A stretch of DNA of 64,000 nucleotides from Alteromonadales bacterium alter-6D02 (GTDB lineage: Bacteria > Pseudomonadota > Gammaproteobacteria > Enterobacterales > Psychrobiaceae), in NCBI GenBank assembly GCA_002835545.1, contig PIZK01000003.1, positions 62,001 through 126,000 of the forward strand, written 5' to 3'. A program made the position numbers and the translations under genes. Every line of letters begins with the position of its first letter. The stretch's first letter is position 1. The notes beneath the pieces are model-generated. The model worked only from the letters and a program-made list of their open reading frames with translations, was not told where the DNA came from and ran no database searches. Below, piece after piece: positions 26,045 to 34,948 of the stretch.

Positions 26045-27098
26045 TATTTAACTCCAATGTTTGAATGTCTATTTGTGCTTTTGAATAATCTGGTAACTGG
26101 CCAATATCGAGCCAATATTCATGGATTGGAAATTTTAAAACGCGTTTGTTTTGTCCTATTAACTTTTTAAATAAGGAAGGTATATCCATAGGAGTATTTG
26201 GTTTTAAACTATGTAAGATACTTGGGTTAATGACGTAAATTCCGGCATTAATAAAGAACCGATGAATTGGTTTTTCTATAATAGTTGTTATTTCGGTACC
26301 TTCACCTTCTACAACACCAAAAGGAACTTGATAGTCATAATCTCTCACGCACATAGTTGCTTCTGACTGTTGTTCCTCATGGAATTCAAGAAGTTTATTA
26401 AAGTCTATTTTTGTTAATATATCACCGTTAATTAAGATTAACGGACGTTGGATTTTTTCCTTCGGAAGCATTCCTAATGCACCAGCGGTTCCTAAGGGGG
26501 AGTTTTCATGAATATATTGGATGTTAATATTCCACTTTTCTCCACTATTAAAATAGCCTTTTATTTTTTCTGGTAAGAAGTGAGTTGAGATATAAAAATT
26601 GTTAAATCCCGCTTTAATGAACCCAAGAATAATATTTTCAAGCATGGGTCTGTCCCCCACTTTTAACATAGGTTTGGGACAGTTTGCGGTTAACTTCTCT
26701 AAACGGGTGCCAAAACCTCCTGCCATTATTAGGACGGGGTTATCATGTTTCGGCCTATTTAAGTTCTCATGTAATGTCTCAAGCCCAACTACTTTACCGT
26801 TTGTTACAAGAGGAATTGAAAAAATTGAATGTTCTTGCATTAATTCAAATAATTGAATTTTTGGAGTTTTAATGTCAGCAGTTAGAGGGTTAGAATTCAT
26901 GATTTCAGTTACAGGGTCCGTTAGGGCTACTCCAGCTAATATCCCTCGGCGAATATCGCCATCATAAACGACTCCTAGAATGAGTTTTTCATCATTGACC
27001 ACAATAGCAATTCGAAGCGCTTGAGTGTCAATCACCCGAAGCGCTTCTTTGATTGTAATGGACGGTGGAATTAGCACACTTTCCCAAACTGATGACAT
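26034..27098 (-). CDS. ptmE: CBS-domain nucleotidyltransferase PtmE (GDP-glucosamine synthesis)
   Basis: The 354-residue protein joins two CBS motifs (about residues 1-115) to a sugar-1-phosphate nucleotidyltransferase domain beginning ILMAGGFGTRLEKLTANCPKP. This architecture is that of Campylobacter PtmE, a glucosamine-1-phosphate guanylyltransferase that commits sugar to the GDP-linked legionaminic-acid route. The CBS pair may sense nucleotides. It lies four bases after the acetyltransferase gene. Confidence 0.85.
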   Translation of the reverse strand: MSSVWESVLIPPSITIKEALRVIDTQALRIAIVVNDEKLILGVVYDGDIRRGILAGVALTDPVTEIMNSNPLTADIKTPKIQLFELMQEHSIFSIPLVTNGKVVGLETLHENLNRPKHDNPVLIMAGGFGTRLEKLTANCPKPMLKVGDRPMLENIILGFIKAGFNNFYISTHFLPEKIKGYFNSGEKWNINIQYIHENSPLGTAGALGMLPKEKIQRPLILINGDILTKIDFNKLLEFHEEQQSEATMCVRDYDYQVPFGVVEGEGTEITTIIEKPIHRFFINAGIYVINPSILHSLKPNTPMDIPSLFKKLIGQNKRVLKFPIHEYWLDIGQLPDYSKAQIDIQTLELNNET

Positions 27099-27102
27099 CG
27101 TT

Positions 27103-27744
27103 TTACTCTCTTTTTTTAAGGTGATTTTTAGCTGAATAGACGATTGTATTCTTTTCTACATGTTGAGTAATTGTAGTACCAGCACCTATTATAGAACCTT
27201 CCCCTATGGACAATTGCTCAATGATATTTGCCCCGGTACCTACGTGGACGAAGTCGGCTGTAGTAACACCTCCACAAAGAGTCGCGGATGGAGCACAGTG
27301 ATTATGCCGACCTATTTGGCAGTCATGTTCAATTATTGTCCCTGTATTTATAATGCAATTGGCTGCTATGGTTGTGTCTGCATTAATGACTGCCCGTGAT
27401 AAAATCTGGACGCCTTCGCCGAGTTTTACAGATGGGGATATTAAAGCGCTTTCACAAACTATGCTAGCAAATTCATAACCATGCTGCTTAAACATATCAA
27501 ATAATTTGCTGCGTAATAATTGATATGGCATTGAGCCAATAGCGTTAACTAATTGAATTTCATCTGTCGAATATTTTAGTATTTCTTTATCTCTTCTTAG
27601 CCAAGATAGTTGAGTAAACATTGTGTTATATGTTGCTTGTTCCGGCGCTGCATAAGCTATTACCTTTCGCCCTTGCCGAGATAAAATATCCATTAGAACT
27701 TTTGCGTGACCACCGGCACCGATTATTACCAGTGGTTTACTCAT
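27103..27744 (-). CDS. NeuD/PglD-type sugar acetyltransferase (LegH role)
   Basis: The 213-residue protein has an N-terminal Rossmann-like part (VIIGAGGHAKVLMDIL) and a C-terminal left-handed beta-helix of hexapeptide repeats. The EHDCQIG motif corresponds to the catalytic His of PglD-like N-acetyltransferases. In this operon it most likely acetylates the 4-amino group made by LegC; O-acetylation of the final sugar, the NeuD role, is the alternative. It overlaps legI by eight bases. Confidence 0.82.
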   Translation of the reverse strand: MSKPLVIIGAGGHAKVLMDILSRQGRKVIAYAAPEQATYNTMFTQLSWLRRDKEILKYSTDEIQLVNAIGSMPYQLLRSKLFDMFKQHGYEFASIVCESALISPSVKLGEGVQILSRAVINADTTIAANCIINTGTIIEHDCQIGRHNHCAPSATLCGGVTTADFVHVGTGANIIEQLSIGEGSIIGAGTTITQHVEKNTIVYSAKNHLKKRE

Positions 27745-28816
27745 GAAGTAAGTCCCCGGGTTGATAATTTTGTTTAGCGTTTGTTCCTAAGTATTGCCAA
27801 TACAGACTCGGACAAATACCGGTGCTTGGTCGAAGAGTTGTCAGGTTTTCTTCTGTTAGCTCTTCCCCTTTTCTTACAGACACTTTTAATGCCAAACTCT
27901 TTCGTGCAATTATCTTAGTTTCTTGTTCACCTATAGAGGGCTGTTTAATCGCTTGTCCTAGACTGTGTTCAACTTGCCTTACTCCTGAAATCATTTGTTT
28001 TAATTCTTGTGGTGACAAAGAGGCTTTATGATCTGGCCCTGGCAGTGTTTTATCAAGCGTAAAGTGTTTTTCGATTATCGTTGCCCCTTTCGCTACGGCG
28101 GCTAGTGAAACGTAAATACCTTGAGTGTGGTCAGAGTACCCTAGCTTTGAGGTGAATTTTTGTCGCATTAGATCTAATGCATTTAAATTGACATGCTCAA
28201 TTGGGGTAGGGTATTCGCTAGTGCAATGGAGAATCGTAACTTTATCTTTTAATAATTTCTGACCTTGTGGGGATAAATAGGCTTGATTGAAGCACATCTG
28301 GCTCTTTGGTTTTTGGCCCTTATTCAATAAGCCAAATGCTAAAGTGCTTAACGCTTGTTCTATCTCTGATAACGTTGCCATACCAGTGGATAATATGACA
28401 TCTAATCCTGTTTGTGCATGAGCTAATATAAAAGGCAAGTTAGTTATTTCACCTGATGGTATTTTTAATCTGTCGACTTTTAGCTGATGAACAAGAAAAT
28501 TTAAACTGGTTAAGTCAAAGGCTGTTGAAAGAAAATCAATGCCTACATCTTGAGCATATTCTTTTAACTTAAAGTGTAAGGAGTGAGAAAGCTCTAATGC
28601 TTTTAACATTTCAAATTGTGTTTGTTCTGGTTGATTGCTATCAATTTGATAAGTTGCTTTCTTAGCTTCGTGTGATGCAATATCTTCAGCTTTGAAAGTT
28701 TGAAATTTTACAGCGTCTGCTCCAGCATCAACTGCTTTATCTATCAGTTGATAGGCAAGGGCTTCGTCACCATTATGGTTTACTCCAGCTTCAGCAATTA
28801 TGTATACCTTTGTCAT
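27737..28816 (-). CDS. legI: Legionaminic acid synthase LegI (NeuB family)
   Basis: The 359-residue enzyme condenses a 6-deoxy-mannosamine derivative with phosphoenolpyruvate to give the nine-carbon sugar. It starts MTKVYIIAEAGVNHNGDEAL, contains AVKFQTFKAEDIAS, YSDHTQG and KHFTLDKTLPGPDH, and ends with an antifreeze-like SAF domain (ARKSLALKVSVRKGEEL). The EAGVNHNG start is of the NeuB/LegI type. It follows legG by ten bases. Confidence 0.88.
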   Translation of the reverse strand: MTKVYIIAEAGVNHNGDEALAYQLIDKAVDAGADAVKFQTFKAEDIASHEAKKATYQIDSNQPEQTQFEMLKALELSHSLHFKLKEYAQDVGIDFLSTAFDLTSLNFLVHQLKVDRLKIPSGEITNLPFILAHAQTGLDVILSTGMATLSEIEQALSTLAFGLLNKGQKPKSQMCFNQAYLSPQGQKLLKDKVTILHCTSEYPTPIEHVNLNALDLMRQKFTSKLGYSDHTQGIYVSLAAVAKGATIIEKHFTLDKTLPGPDHKASLSPQELKQMISGVRQVEHSLGQAIKQPSIGEQETKIIARKSLALKVSVRKGEELTEENLTTLRPSTGICPSLYWQYLGTNAKQNYQPGDLLHE

Positions 28817-28826
28817 GATACTTGCT

Positions 28827-29984
28827 CTACTCCTTTTGATCGTAGAATGCTTTTTGGGGCGAGAAGTTGAACTCTTTTAGTGCGTCTATGATCTTTTGAC
28901 TGGTATCGCCTTGCCCATATGGATTCGTTGTTCTGGATATTTTACTCTTAAAGCTTGGTGAAAGAACTTGGGTAATGGCGTTAACTATAGAATCTTTATC
29001 GGCCTTACAGTGTAAAACAGAAGAGCTGGCTAAACGACTTTTTTGGCGGCTACCTATATTGACTGTGGGAGTCTCTAAAGATGGAACTTCTATTATTCCG
29101 CTTGAGGAGTTACCTATAACGGCAGAGGCATGCTTTGCTGCAGAGAAGTACCGTTTTTGACCTAAAGACTTTATGAGGAAAACTCGCTCTTCATTTGCAT
29201 TTTTATACTGTTCTAGCAATTTGATAATTTTTAACCCCCCGCTATCGGCATTAGGGTAAGTCAAAATTACTTGGTATTGACTAAATTGTTCTAATGCTTC
29301 TAATAATGCTTTAGTTGTTGTTTGAGGGCACTCATTTGCTAGAGTTACTGCGTGGTAGGTAACCAATAAAAAAGGTTTATTTAATGGAAAACTAATCGAT
29401 TCGATTAACTTTTCTTTATCCATTACTTTCTCTCTATGCAGGTGTTCTAGGCTCAGTGCGCCAACGCAATGCACTCTTTGAGGGGCTTCTCCTAACTGAA
29501 TTACACGTCGAGCATACTCTTGGTTTGCTGTAAAATGGAGGGTACTCATTTTGGTAATAGCATGGCGAATATTATCATCCAAGGCTCCTTCAGTTAATTC
29601 CCCCCCGTGGAGATGAGCAATAGGTATTTTCATTAACATTGCACTTTGAGCTATTGCTAATGCTTCATACCTATCACCTAAAATGATGATGAGATTTGGC
29701 GATAGCCTCGTTAGTGATTGTGAAAAACCGACTAAGGCGACTCCCATGCTTTTTACTATTGATGCTGTGTCATCTGTTGCTGATATCATCTCCACTGTTT
29801 CATCAATATGAAAACCGTCATTGATGATTTCGTTAATAGTTGAACCATGTTGTTGGGATAGGTGTGTGCCCGAGACAAGTAACTGTAGGTTACAAAAATC
29901 AGATTTTTTAAGGTCTTTTAATAACCAATATAAAATACCGTATTCAGCTCGGGTGCCAGTGAAAACTGTTATATTTCTTTTCAT
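28827..29984 (-). CDS. legG: Hydrolysing nucleotide-sugar 2-epimerase LegG (NeuC family)
   Basis: The 385-residue protein starts MKRNITVFTGTRAEYGILYW, the NeuC/LegG signature, and has LGDRYEALA, AHLHGGELTEGA and GNSSSGIIEVPS, typical of UDP-GlcNAc 2-epimerase folds. In the Leg route it epimerises and hydrolyses the GDP-linked diacetamido-bacillosamine to the manno sugar used by LegI. It lies 31 bases after legC. Confidence 0.88.
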   Translation of the reverse strand: MKRNITVFTGTRAEYGILYWLLKDLKKSDFCNLQLLVSGTHLSQQHGSTINEIINDGFHIDETVEMISATDDTASIVKSMGVALVGFSQSLTRLSPNLIIILGDRYEALAIAQSAMLMKIPIAHLHGGELTEGALDDNIRHAITKMSTLHFTANQEYARRVIQLGEAPQRVHCVGALSLEHLHREKVMDKEKLIESISFPLNKPFLLVTYHAVTLANECPQTTTKALLEALEQFSQYQVILTYPNADSGGLKIIKLLEQYKNANEERVFLIKSLGQKRYFSAAKHASAVIGNSSSGIIEVPSLETPTVNIGSRQKSRLASSSVLHCKADKDSIVNAITQVLSPSFKSKISRTTNPYGQGDTSQKIIDALKEFNFSPQKAFYDQKE

Positions 29985-30015
29985 AATTTAGTAGGTGTTT
30001 AAATTGGTATGTATT

Positions 30016-31155
30016 TTATTTTACCGAGCTCGGTAAATTAACCAAGCATTGTTCGAGCCAAAGTGAGTTTTTAAGGTTATCACGTAGCGCTGATTTATAC
30101 ATCGGCAACTTATGCATCAGTTGCCAAACGGGCCTAGTCATGATGTTGGCCCCGTTCGTTTGTTGCAACAGACTATCTCTCACTTTTTTATTTGGACAAA
30201 TTATGGCGTTTAACCAGTAATTGGAGTGTGCGTAGTCAGGCTCGGCGACAAACTGGAAGTCACTATCGCTAAAAAAGTTTTGGTATTGTTCTGCTATTCG
30301 CCTTTTGCTTGCGAGTATAGTCGGGAGCTGTTCAAGTTGGGCACAGCCTAACGCGGCATTTAAGTTTGGCATGCGATAATTGAAACCTAACTCATCATGA
30401 AAGAATTCATAAGGGTGAGGTGTTTTCGCTGTTGTAGTAATATGCTTCCCTCGATGGCCGGTCTCTGAGCTTTTAGTCAACAACATGCCGCCTCCGCCTG
30501 TGGTAATAACTTTATTCCCATTAAAGCTTAAAGCAGCAAAGTCTCCGAGTGTGCCAGTATGTTTGCCTTTATAAAATGAGCCTAAACTTTCAGCAGCATC
30601 TTCAATTAAAGTTAAATTCCACTGTGTGCAAACTTGGGTGAGTTCGTCGAGTAATGCGGGGTGACCAAAGGAATGCATTGGTACAATAGCTTTTATTTTT
30701 TGTTTGGTCTTAGAGTGTATGCATTGACCTTTACCGTCAATGAAGGCGTTGTCAGTCAGGTAAGTCTCTAATGCTTCAGGACATAGGCTAAGACTGGTTT
30801 TGGAAACATCAATAAATAGAGGTTGCGCCCCCAATTGAGCAATACAATTACACGTGGCTACAAAGGTGAGTGCTTGAGTGATAACTAGGTCATTTGTAGT
30901 AACACCAGCAAGGTAGAGCGCAGTATGAAGGGCAGCGCTGCCACTGTTTGTGGCTACGGCGCAATTAGCTTGGGTATATTGGCTTATTTTATCTTCAAAT
31001 TGTGAGACGTACCGACCCACACTCGACACGAATGTACTCTCAATAGTTTCAGCGACATATTTTTGTTCATTACCATTAAAGATTGGGGCATGCAGTGGTA
31101 TAGGCTGATTTGTCTGATAAAGCCCTTGAATAAAGCTAATGATTTTATCGTTCAC
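30016..31155 (-). CDS. legC: LegC-family PLP aminotransferase
   Basis: The 379-residue DegT/DnrJ/EryC1 aminotransferase has TNSGSAALHTALYLAG (phosphate binding), IEDAAESLGS with Asp186, and SFNGNKVITTGGGG with Lys215 as the Schiff-base lysine. It should aminate C4 of the 4-keto-6-deoxy sugar made by the preceding dehydratase. Its ATG overlaps the dehydratase stop, so the pair is translationally coupled. Confidence 0.87.
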   Translation of the reverse strand: MNDKIISFIQGLYQTNQPIPLHAPIFNGNEQKYVAETIESTFVSSVGRYVSQFEDKISQYTQANCAVATNSGSAALHTALYLAGVTTNDLVITQALTFVATCNCIAQLGAQPLFIDVSKTSLSLCPEALETYLTDNAFIDGKGQCIHSKTKQKIKAIVPMHSFGHPALLDELTQVCTQWNLTLIEDAAESLGSFYKGKHTGTLGDFAALSFNGNKVITTGGGGMLLTKSSETGHRGKHITTTAKTPHPYEFFHDELGFNYRMPNLNAALGCAQLEQLPTILASKRRIAEQYQNFFSDSDFQFVAEPDYAHSNYWLNAIICPNKKVRDSLLQQTNGANIMTRPVWQLMHKLPMYKSALRDNLKNSLWLEQCLVNLPSSVK

Positions 31156-32345
31156 TACATTTTCCCGTCTAAGTATTTGCCTAGCTCATGGTGTTCAAAA
31201 TCCGGCAATAGCTGCTTGAATAAGTCGACAATCTGTTGCTTGTTCCAATGACCTTGGCTGAGTAATTTTTCAATACCTTGCGTGAAACTCTCTAACTTTT
31301 CAGATCGTTTTTGCTGATCCTGTTTAATTATGCCGACCCCAGTGAATCGTGTCATGTCTAATAGTTCTGATTCAGTATAAAACTCTTCAAAATCTTTTTC
31401 ACCAGTAGTGTCGCTAGGAGTGAATAAGCACGGCCACTCACCTCGCTTGATTAATGGTGTTACTAGTTCTCTTGCTTCATCTTCTGTGTGGCATAAGTGA
31501 GGGTTGAAACCTTGTGCAAGTACATATTGCTTTGCAATATGAGAAAACGTTTGTAAATGAAGGTCGGGGGTTAATTTAGGAAAAAATATTTCTCGGTTGT
31601 TACCTAGTATACAGGAGAGCAAACAAAGCTGTCCTGATTCCTGCTGTGTAACAAAGTACCGCTTGACGTCATCTGGTGCGACTATTGGTTGTCGCTTTTG
31701 CATTCGTTGATTAAAGCTATGTAACAGGGAACCATCTGAAAACGCTACGTTAGCAAAACGTGCCGTTGATATGTTGATTGAGCTGCTCGCTCTATTTAGA
31801 AATTGCTCCATAATCGACTTAGAGGCCCCCATCATATTGACAGGGTTTGCTGCTTTATCTGTTGACACGCAAAAGTACTTTTTAACTCCCGCATTAATAG
31901 ATTGATTGAGGGTCTTTTCGGTATTTAAAATATTGACCTTAACCATACGCATTAGGGTGTAGGGATCTTTTTCACTTCGAACATGCTTAAGCGCTGAAAG
32001 GTTTAAAACATAGTCATATTGACCGTCACTGTTAATAAAAGCGTCATACTCTGCTGAGCCAATATCTAAGGTTAGTGCTTTGAACTCGCCATCGATGTAG
32101 CCTATTGTACTGCGTAGATCTCTAACTAATTCTGTTAAGTTATTTTCGCTAAGATCAACCGCATGCAATTTCTTTGGTTGGCGTTTAAAAATCTCTTTAA
32201 CTACGGCCTGACCAATGGTCCCAGCTGCGCCAAGAACTAAAAAGCGAGAAGATGAAACCCCCGACAGTAAAGTTTGTTCAATGGTGTCTAGATCTTGGTC
32301 AAATAATGATGAGCTACGGCCAATTAACGCTAAGGTTGAGTCCAT
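31155..32345 (-). CDS. Nucleotide-sugar 4,6-dehydratase (LegB role, CapD/FlaA1-like)
   Basis: The 396-residue short-chain dehydrogenase has a Rossmann motif GAAGTIGQA at about residues 38-46 and the Polysacc_synt_2 signature NLSALKHVRSEKDPY and VSTDKAANPVNMMGASKSIM. The catalytic Y-x3-K of ordinary SDRs is M-x3-K here, as in CapD-like dehydratases, so TDK supplies the acid/base groups. It would make the 4-keto-6-deoxy sugar that starts legionaminic-acid synthesis. It is longer than usual LegB proteins because of N- and C-terminal extensions. Confidence 0.82.
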   Translation of the reverse strand: MDSTLALIGRSSSLFDQDLDTIEQTLLSGVSSSRFLVLGAAGTIGQAVVKEIFKRQPKKLHAVDLSENNLTELVRDLRSTIGYIDGEFKALTLDIGSAEYDAFINSDGQYDYVLNLSALKHVRSEKDPYTLMRMVKVNILNTEKTLNQSINAGVKKYFCVSTDKAANPVNMMGASKSIMEQFLNRASSSINISTARFANVAFSDGSLLHSFNQRMQKRQPIVAPDDVKRYFVTQQESGQLCLLSCILGNNREIFFPKLTPDLHLQTFSHIAKQYVLAQGFNPHLCHTEDEARELVTPLIKRGEWPCLFTPSDTTGEKDFEEFYTESELLDMTRFTGVGIIKQDQQKRSEKLESFTQGIEKLLSQGHWNKQQIVDLFKQLLPDFEHHELGKYLDGKM

Positions 32346-32373
32346 AAGTGATTCCGATGTCTTTTGAAGTTGC

Positions 32374-32694
32374 CTATTTTAAATAAGCACTCGCCGCTTT
32401 GGTATTCTTTTTTTGCTTAATAACTTGTTGTGCCATTTGAGCTTTGGTCGATTGAGAAGTTTGTTGTAGCTGTTGGTCAATGTCGGCTATTTTTTGTAAT
32501 CGTTCTTGATTTGGTGCTAACTCTTCATGACTGTATTCATTGAAGAGTGTTTTTATCGCTTTATCTCTTGCGTTAGATAGAATTGTTAGCTGTTCTAGAG
32601 TGTCGTTAGTAGCTTCATTGCTCGCTACGGTTTCTATCACAGCAAGGAGTTGCTGTGATAGTTCAATGATTACGTCTAGTGATCTTTGTATCAT
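32374..32694 (-). CDS. fliT: FliT-like flagellar export chaperone
   Basis: This is a 106-residue, entirely helical protein downstream of fliS. Length, position and the heptad-like N-terminus (SLDVIIELSQQLLAVIETVA) fit FliT, the chaperone of the filament cap, but FliT is poorly conserved so the call rests largely on context. The 28-base gap to the dehydratase gene joins flagellar and sugar genes in one transcript. Confidence 0.7.
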   Translation of the reverse strand: MIQRSLDVIIELSQQLLAVIETVASNEATNDTLEQLTILSNARDKAIKTLFNEYSHEELAPNQERLQKIADIDQQLQQTSQSTKAQMAQQVIKQKKNTKAASAYLK

Positions 32695-32735
32695 ATGAGG
32701 TCACCGATACTTATTATCATAAATCAACTTAAAGG

Positions 32736-33140
32736 TTACTCACTAAAGTCGACTTTGTTCTGTTCTTCAGTTGGGATCTGTTCCCATGCTGAACGTAGTG
32801 GCAATAGTAATTGAATCGCTTCATCTAATTCCGCATCACTGTTGTTAGCATTGGCTTTAAATAAAAGTTGAATCACATACTCATAAAGCGAAGCAAGGTT
32901 GTTTGAGATATCTCCCCCTTGATCGAAATCAAGAGAACCGTCTAAAACACCGATGAGGGTGATGGCTTTGTTGAGTAATTCGTTGCGTTTTTCAATATCA
33001 TTTTGTGCGATGGCACCTTTTGCAGCAGCAATATTGCCAAGGACTTGTTTGAATATCTCCAAGACTAATTGATACGGACTCTCTTCAGCTTTCGTATTTA
33101 CACTGGCTTGGCGATACTTTTTTATTGATAATCGAGTCAT
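32736..33140 (-). CDS. fliS: Flagellin export chaperone FliS
   Basis: The 134-residue helical chaperone holds flagellin unfolded before export. Family features are KKYRQASVNTKAEESPYQLVL split near the N-terminus, then MTRLSIKKY at the start, ELLNKAITLIGVLDGSLDFDQG and NLASLYEYVIQLL. It is the first gene of the minus-strand operon that continues into legionaminic-acid synthesis, behind a sigma-54 promoter. Confidence 0.94.
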   Translation of the reverse strand: MTRLSIKKYRQASVNTKAEESPYQLVLEIFKQVLGNIAAAKGAIAQNDIEKRNELLNKAITLIGVLDGSLDFDQGGDISNNLASLYEYVIQLLFKANANNSDAELDEAIQLLLPLRSAWEQIPTEEQNKVDFSE

Positions 33141-33301
33141 ACTTAATCCTACGTATTATATTTAAATCAATGACTTTCATTGATTCTTAATTAGCGTTTA
33201 CTGTCGATAGTAACTGACTGTTTAGAGTATTTATTTTAAGTTACTAATAATGTTATCGACGGTAATTTAAATAGCTTTAGTGTTAACTATACCTTTTTAA
33301 A

Positions 33302-33317
33302 GGCAAGTAATATGCCA
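33302..33317 (-). promoter_or_regulatory. Sigma-54 promoter of the fliS-fliT-leg operon
   Basis: Read on the minus strand, TGGCATATTACTTGCC has GG (33316-33315) and GC (33304-33303) with ten bases between, a near-perfect sigma-54 element. It is about 160 bases upstream of the fliS start. Confidence 0.85.
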
Positions 33318-33361
33318 TATATTAAATATAGTTTAATAAAATTATTAATCGACATCAAAAA

Positions 33362-33375
33362 GTCAATAAATTGAC
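33362..33375 (+). promoter_or_regulatory. Perfect FleQ/FlrA-type box
   Basis: GTCAATAAATTGAC is exactly the palindromic FleQ consensus described in Pseudomonas. It lies 45 bases upstream of the -24 element of the fliS promoter and 130 bases upstream of the flrA ATG, so it could activate fliS and autoregulate flrA. Confidence 0.75.
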
Positions 33376-33505
33376 TGTTGCTAATTTTTTGTATTGCCAG
33401 TTAGAATAACCTATATAAATAAAACTAGTAAATGACTTTGTTTTATTAAGTTATTTTTAATATTTAATGTGTTTAAGTCATTATATGAAAAGGTAGTTGT
33501 TTAAG

Positions 33506-34948
33506 ATGCAAGTTTCTGACTCTATTCTAATTTGTAGCGATAATGCTCAACGATTAGAAAAATTGGTCACAATTTTAGAATTTATTGGTGAATCTGTTGA
33601 ACAAGTAACGCAACTTCGTGAGGTTACTGAACGCATCAAACAGCAGGGTAACTTTCGTAGTGTGATCTATGATGGTGAATTAGTCGACCTCAGCGCTGAC
33701 TTTTTTGCTCAACATGCCACTCAGGCAATGTTGATTGTCGGTGATTGCGACAAAGCCTTTATTGAACAAATACCGAACTTGATCGGTTGTATTGATTTTC
33801 CTTTTAGCTATGCTCAGCTCACTCAAGAGCTTCATAACTGTCAAGACTTTTGCAATAAGCGACCTGGCAGCACTGTTAATGCAGGATCTTCATCGATGTT
33901 GTTTCGCAGTTTAGTGGGTCGCAGTGAAAATATTCAAGATGTACGTGTTTTAATTGAACAAGTCGCAACAACTGATGCTAATGTTCTGGTACTTGGTGAG
34001 TCCGGTACAGGTAAAGAAGTTGTTGCTCGTAATGTTCACTATTATTCTAAACGTCGGGAAGGGCCGTTTATTCCAGTAAACTGTGGTGCTATCCCGCCAG
34101 AGCTTTTAGAAAGTGAATTGTTCGGTCATGAGAAGGGGGCTTTCACTGGTGCATTTACAGCCCGAAAAGGGCGCTTTGAACTTGCGCAGGGTGGTACTTT
34201 ATTTCTTGATGAAATTGGAGATATGCCCCAACCGATGCAAGTTAAATTATTACGTGTCTTGCAAGAGCGAACATTTGAACGAGTTGGTGGCAATAAGACC
34301 TTAAATTGTGATGTTCGTATTGTTGCTGCAACTCATCAACATCTTGAAACGCGTATTAAAGAAGGTAAGTTCCGCGAGGATTTATTCTATCGCTTGAATG
34401 TATTCCCGATTGATATGCCTGCACTGCGTGAACGTAAAGGTGATATTCCCCTGTTACTTCAAGAATTAGTCACACGCATGGAGACAGCCTACAATACATC
34501 AATTCGTTTCACTCAGCGCTGTATGGAATCATTGATGATGCATGATTGGTTAGGTAACGTGCGTGAGTTGAGTAACTTAGTTGAGCGTTTAGTCATTCTT
34601 TACCCGAATAACTTGATTGATGTTAACGATTTACCGGCTAAATATCGCCATTTAGATGTTCCTGAGTTTCAACCTGACTATCCTGAAGAGCAACAAGAGC
34701 AAGATGCCTTTGCTGCAATTTTCAGCGGTGAAGAAGAAATTGAAATCCCTGAAAAGACGCTTCTTACTGAGCTTCCTGCGGAAGGTGTTAACCTCAAAGA
34801 GATGTTATCTGAGCTGGAGATTGATTTAATTGGCCAAGCGTTAGAGCAACAAGATTATGTTGTCTCGCGTGCGGCTGAAGTACTTGGCATGCGCAGAACA
34901 ACCCTTGTTGAGAAAATGCGTAAATACGGTATGTCTAAAGACGGTTAA
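33506..34948 (+). CDS. flrA: Flagellar master regulator FlrA (FleQ family)
   Basis: FlrA is the sigma-54-dependent activator at the top of the polar flagellar hierarchy. From the ATG at 33506 it has 480 residues: an atypical receiver-like FleQ domain (1-~120), an AAA+ domain with Walker A GESGTGKE (164-171) and the sigma-54-contacting GAFTGA loop (211-216), and a C-terminal Fis-type HTH ([20 protein letters not shown]). A TTG at 33497 is an alternative start but sits only three bases after the AAGG. The FleQ box upstream implies autoregulation. Confidence 0.95.
   Translation: MQVSDSILICSDNAQRLEKLVTILEFIGESVEQVTQLREVTERIKQQGNFRSVIYDGELVDLSADFFAQHATQAMLIVGDCDKAFIEQIPNLIGCIDFPFSYAQLTQELHNCQDFCNKRPGSTVNAGSSSMLFRSLVGRSENIQDVRVLIEQVATTDANVLVLGESGTGKEVVARNVHYYSKRREGPFIPVNCGAIPPELLESELFGHEKGAFTGAFTARKGRFELAQGGTLFLDEIGDMPQPMQVKLLRVLQERTFERVGGNKTLNCDVRIVAATHQHLETRIKEGKFREDLFYRLNVFPIDMPALRERKGDIPLLLQELVTRMETAYNTSIRFTQRCMESLMMHDWLGNVRELSNLVERLVILYPNNLIDVNDLPAKYRHLDVPEFQPDYPEEQQEQDAFAAIFSGEEEIEIPEKTLLTELPAEGVNLKEMLSELEIDLIGQALEQQDYVVSRAAEVLGMRRTTLVEKMRKYGMSKDG

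Larger units (their letters stand above)
33141..33505. other. 365-base divergent region between fliS and flrA
   Basis: No gene lies here. It holds a 9-bp perfect hairpin in the fliS leader (33165-33173 with 33177-33185), a nested inverted repeat (GTCGATA at 33203 with TATCGAC at 33254; TAGTAACT at 33208 with AGTTACTA at 33239), the minus-strand sigma-54 promoter at 33302-33317, and a perfect FleQ/FlrA-type box at 33362-33375. Confidence 0.8.

Noticed and set aside
24137-32345. Pseudaminic rather than legionaminic acid pathway
   Set aside because: There is no PseG-type hydrolase or PseH, the synthase has the EAGVNHNG start of NeuB/LegI, the epimerase is NeuC/LegG-like and PtmE is present. The final sugar identity still needs chemistry.
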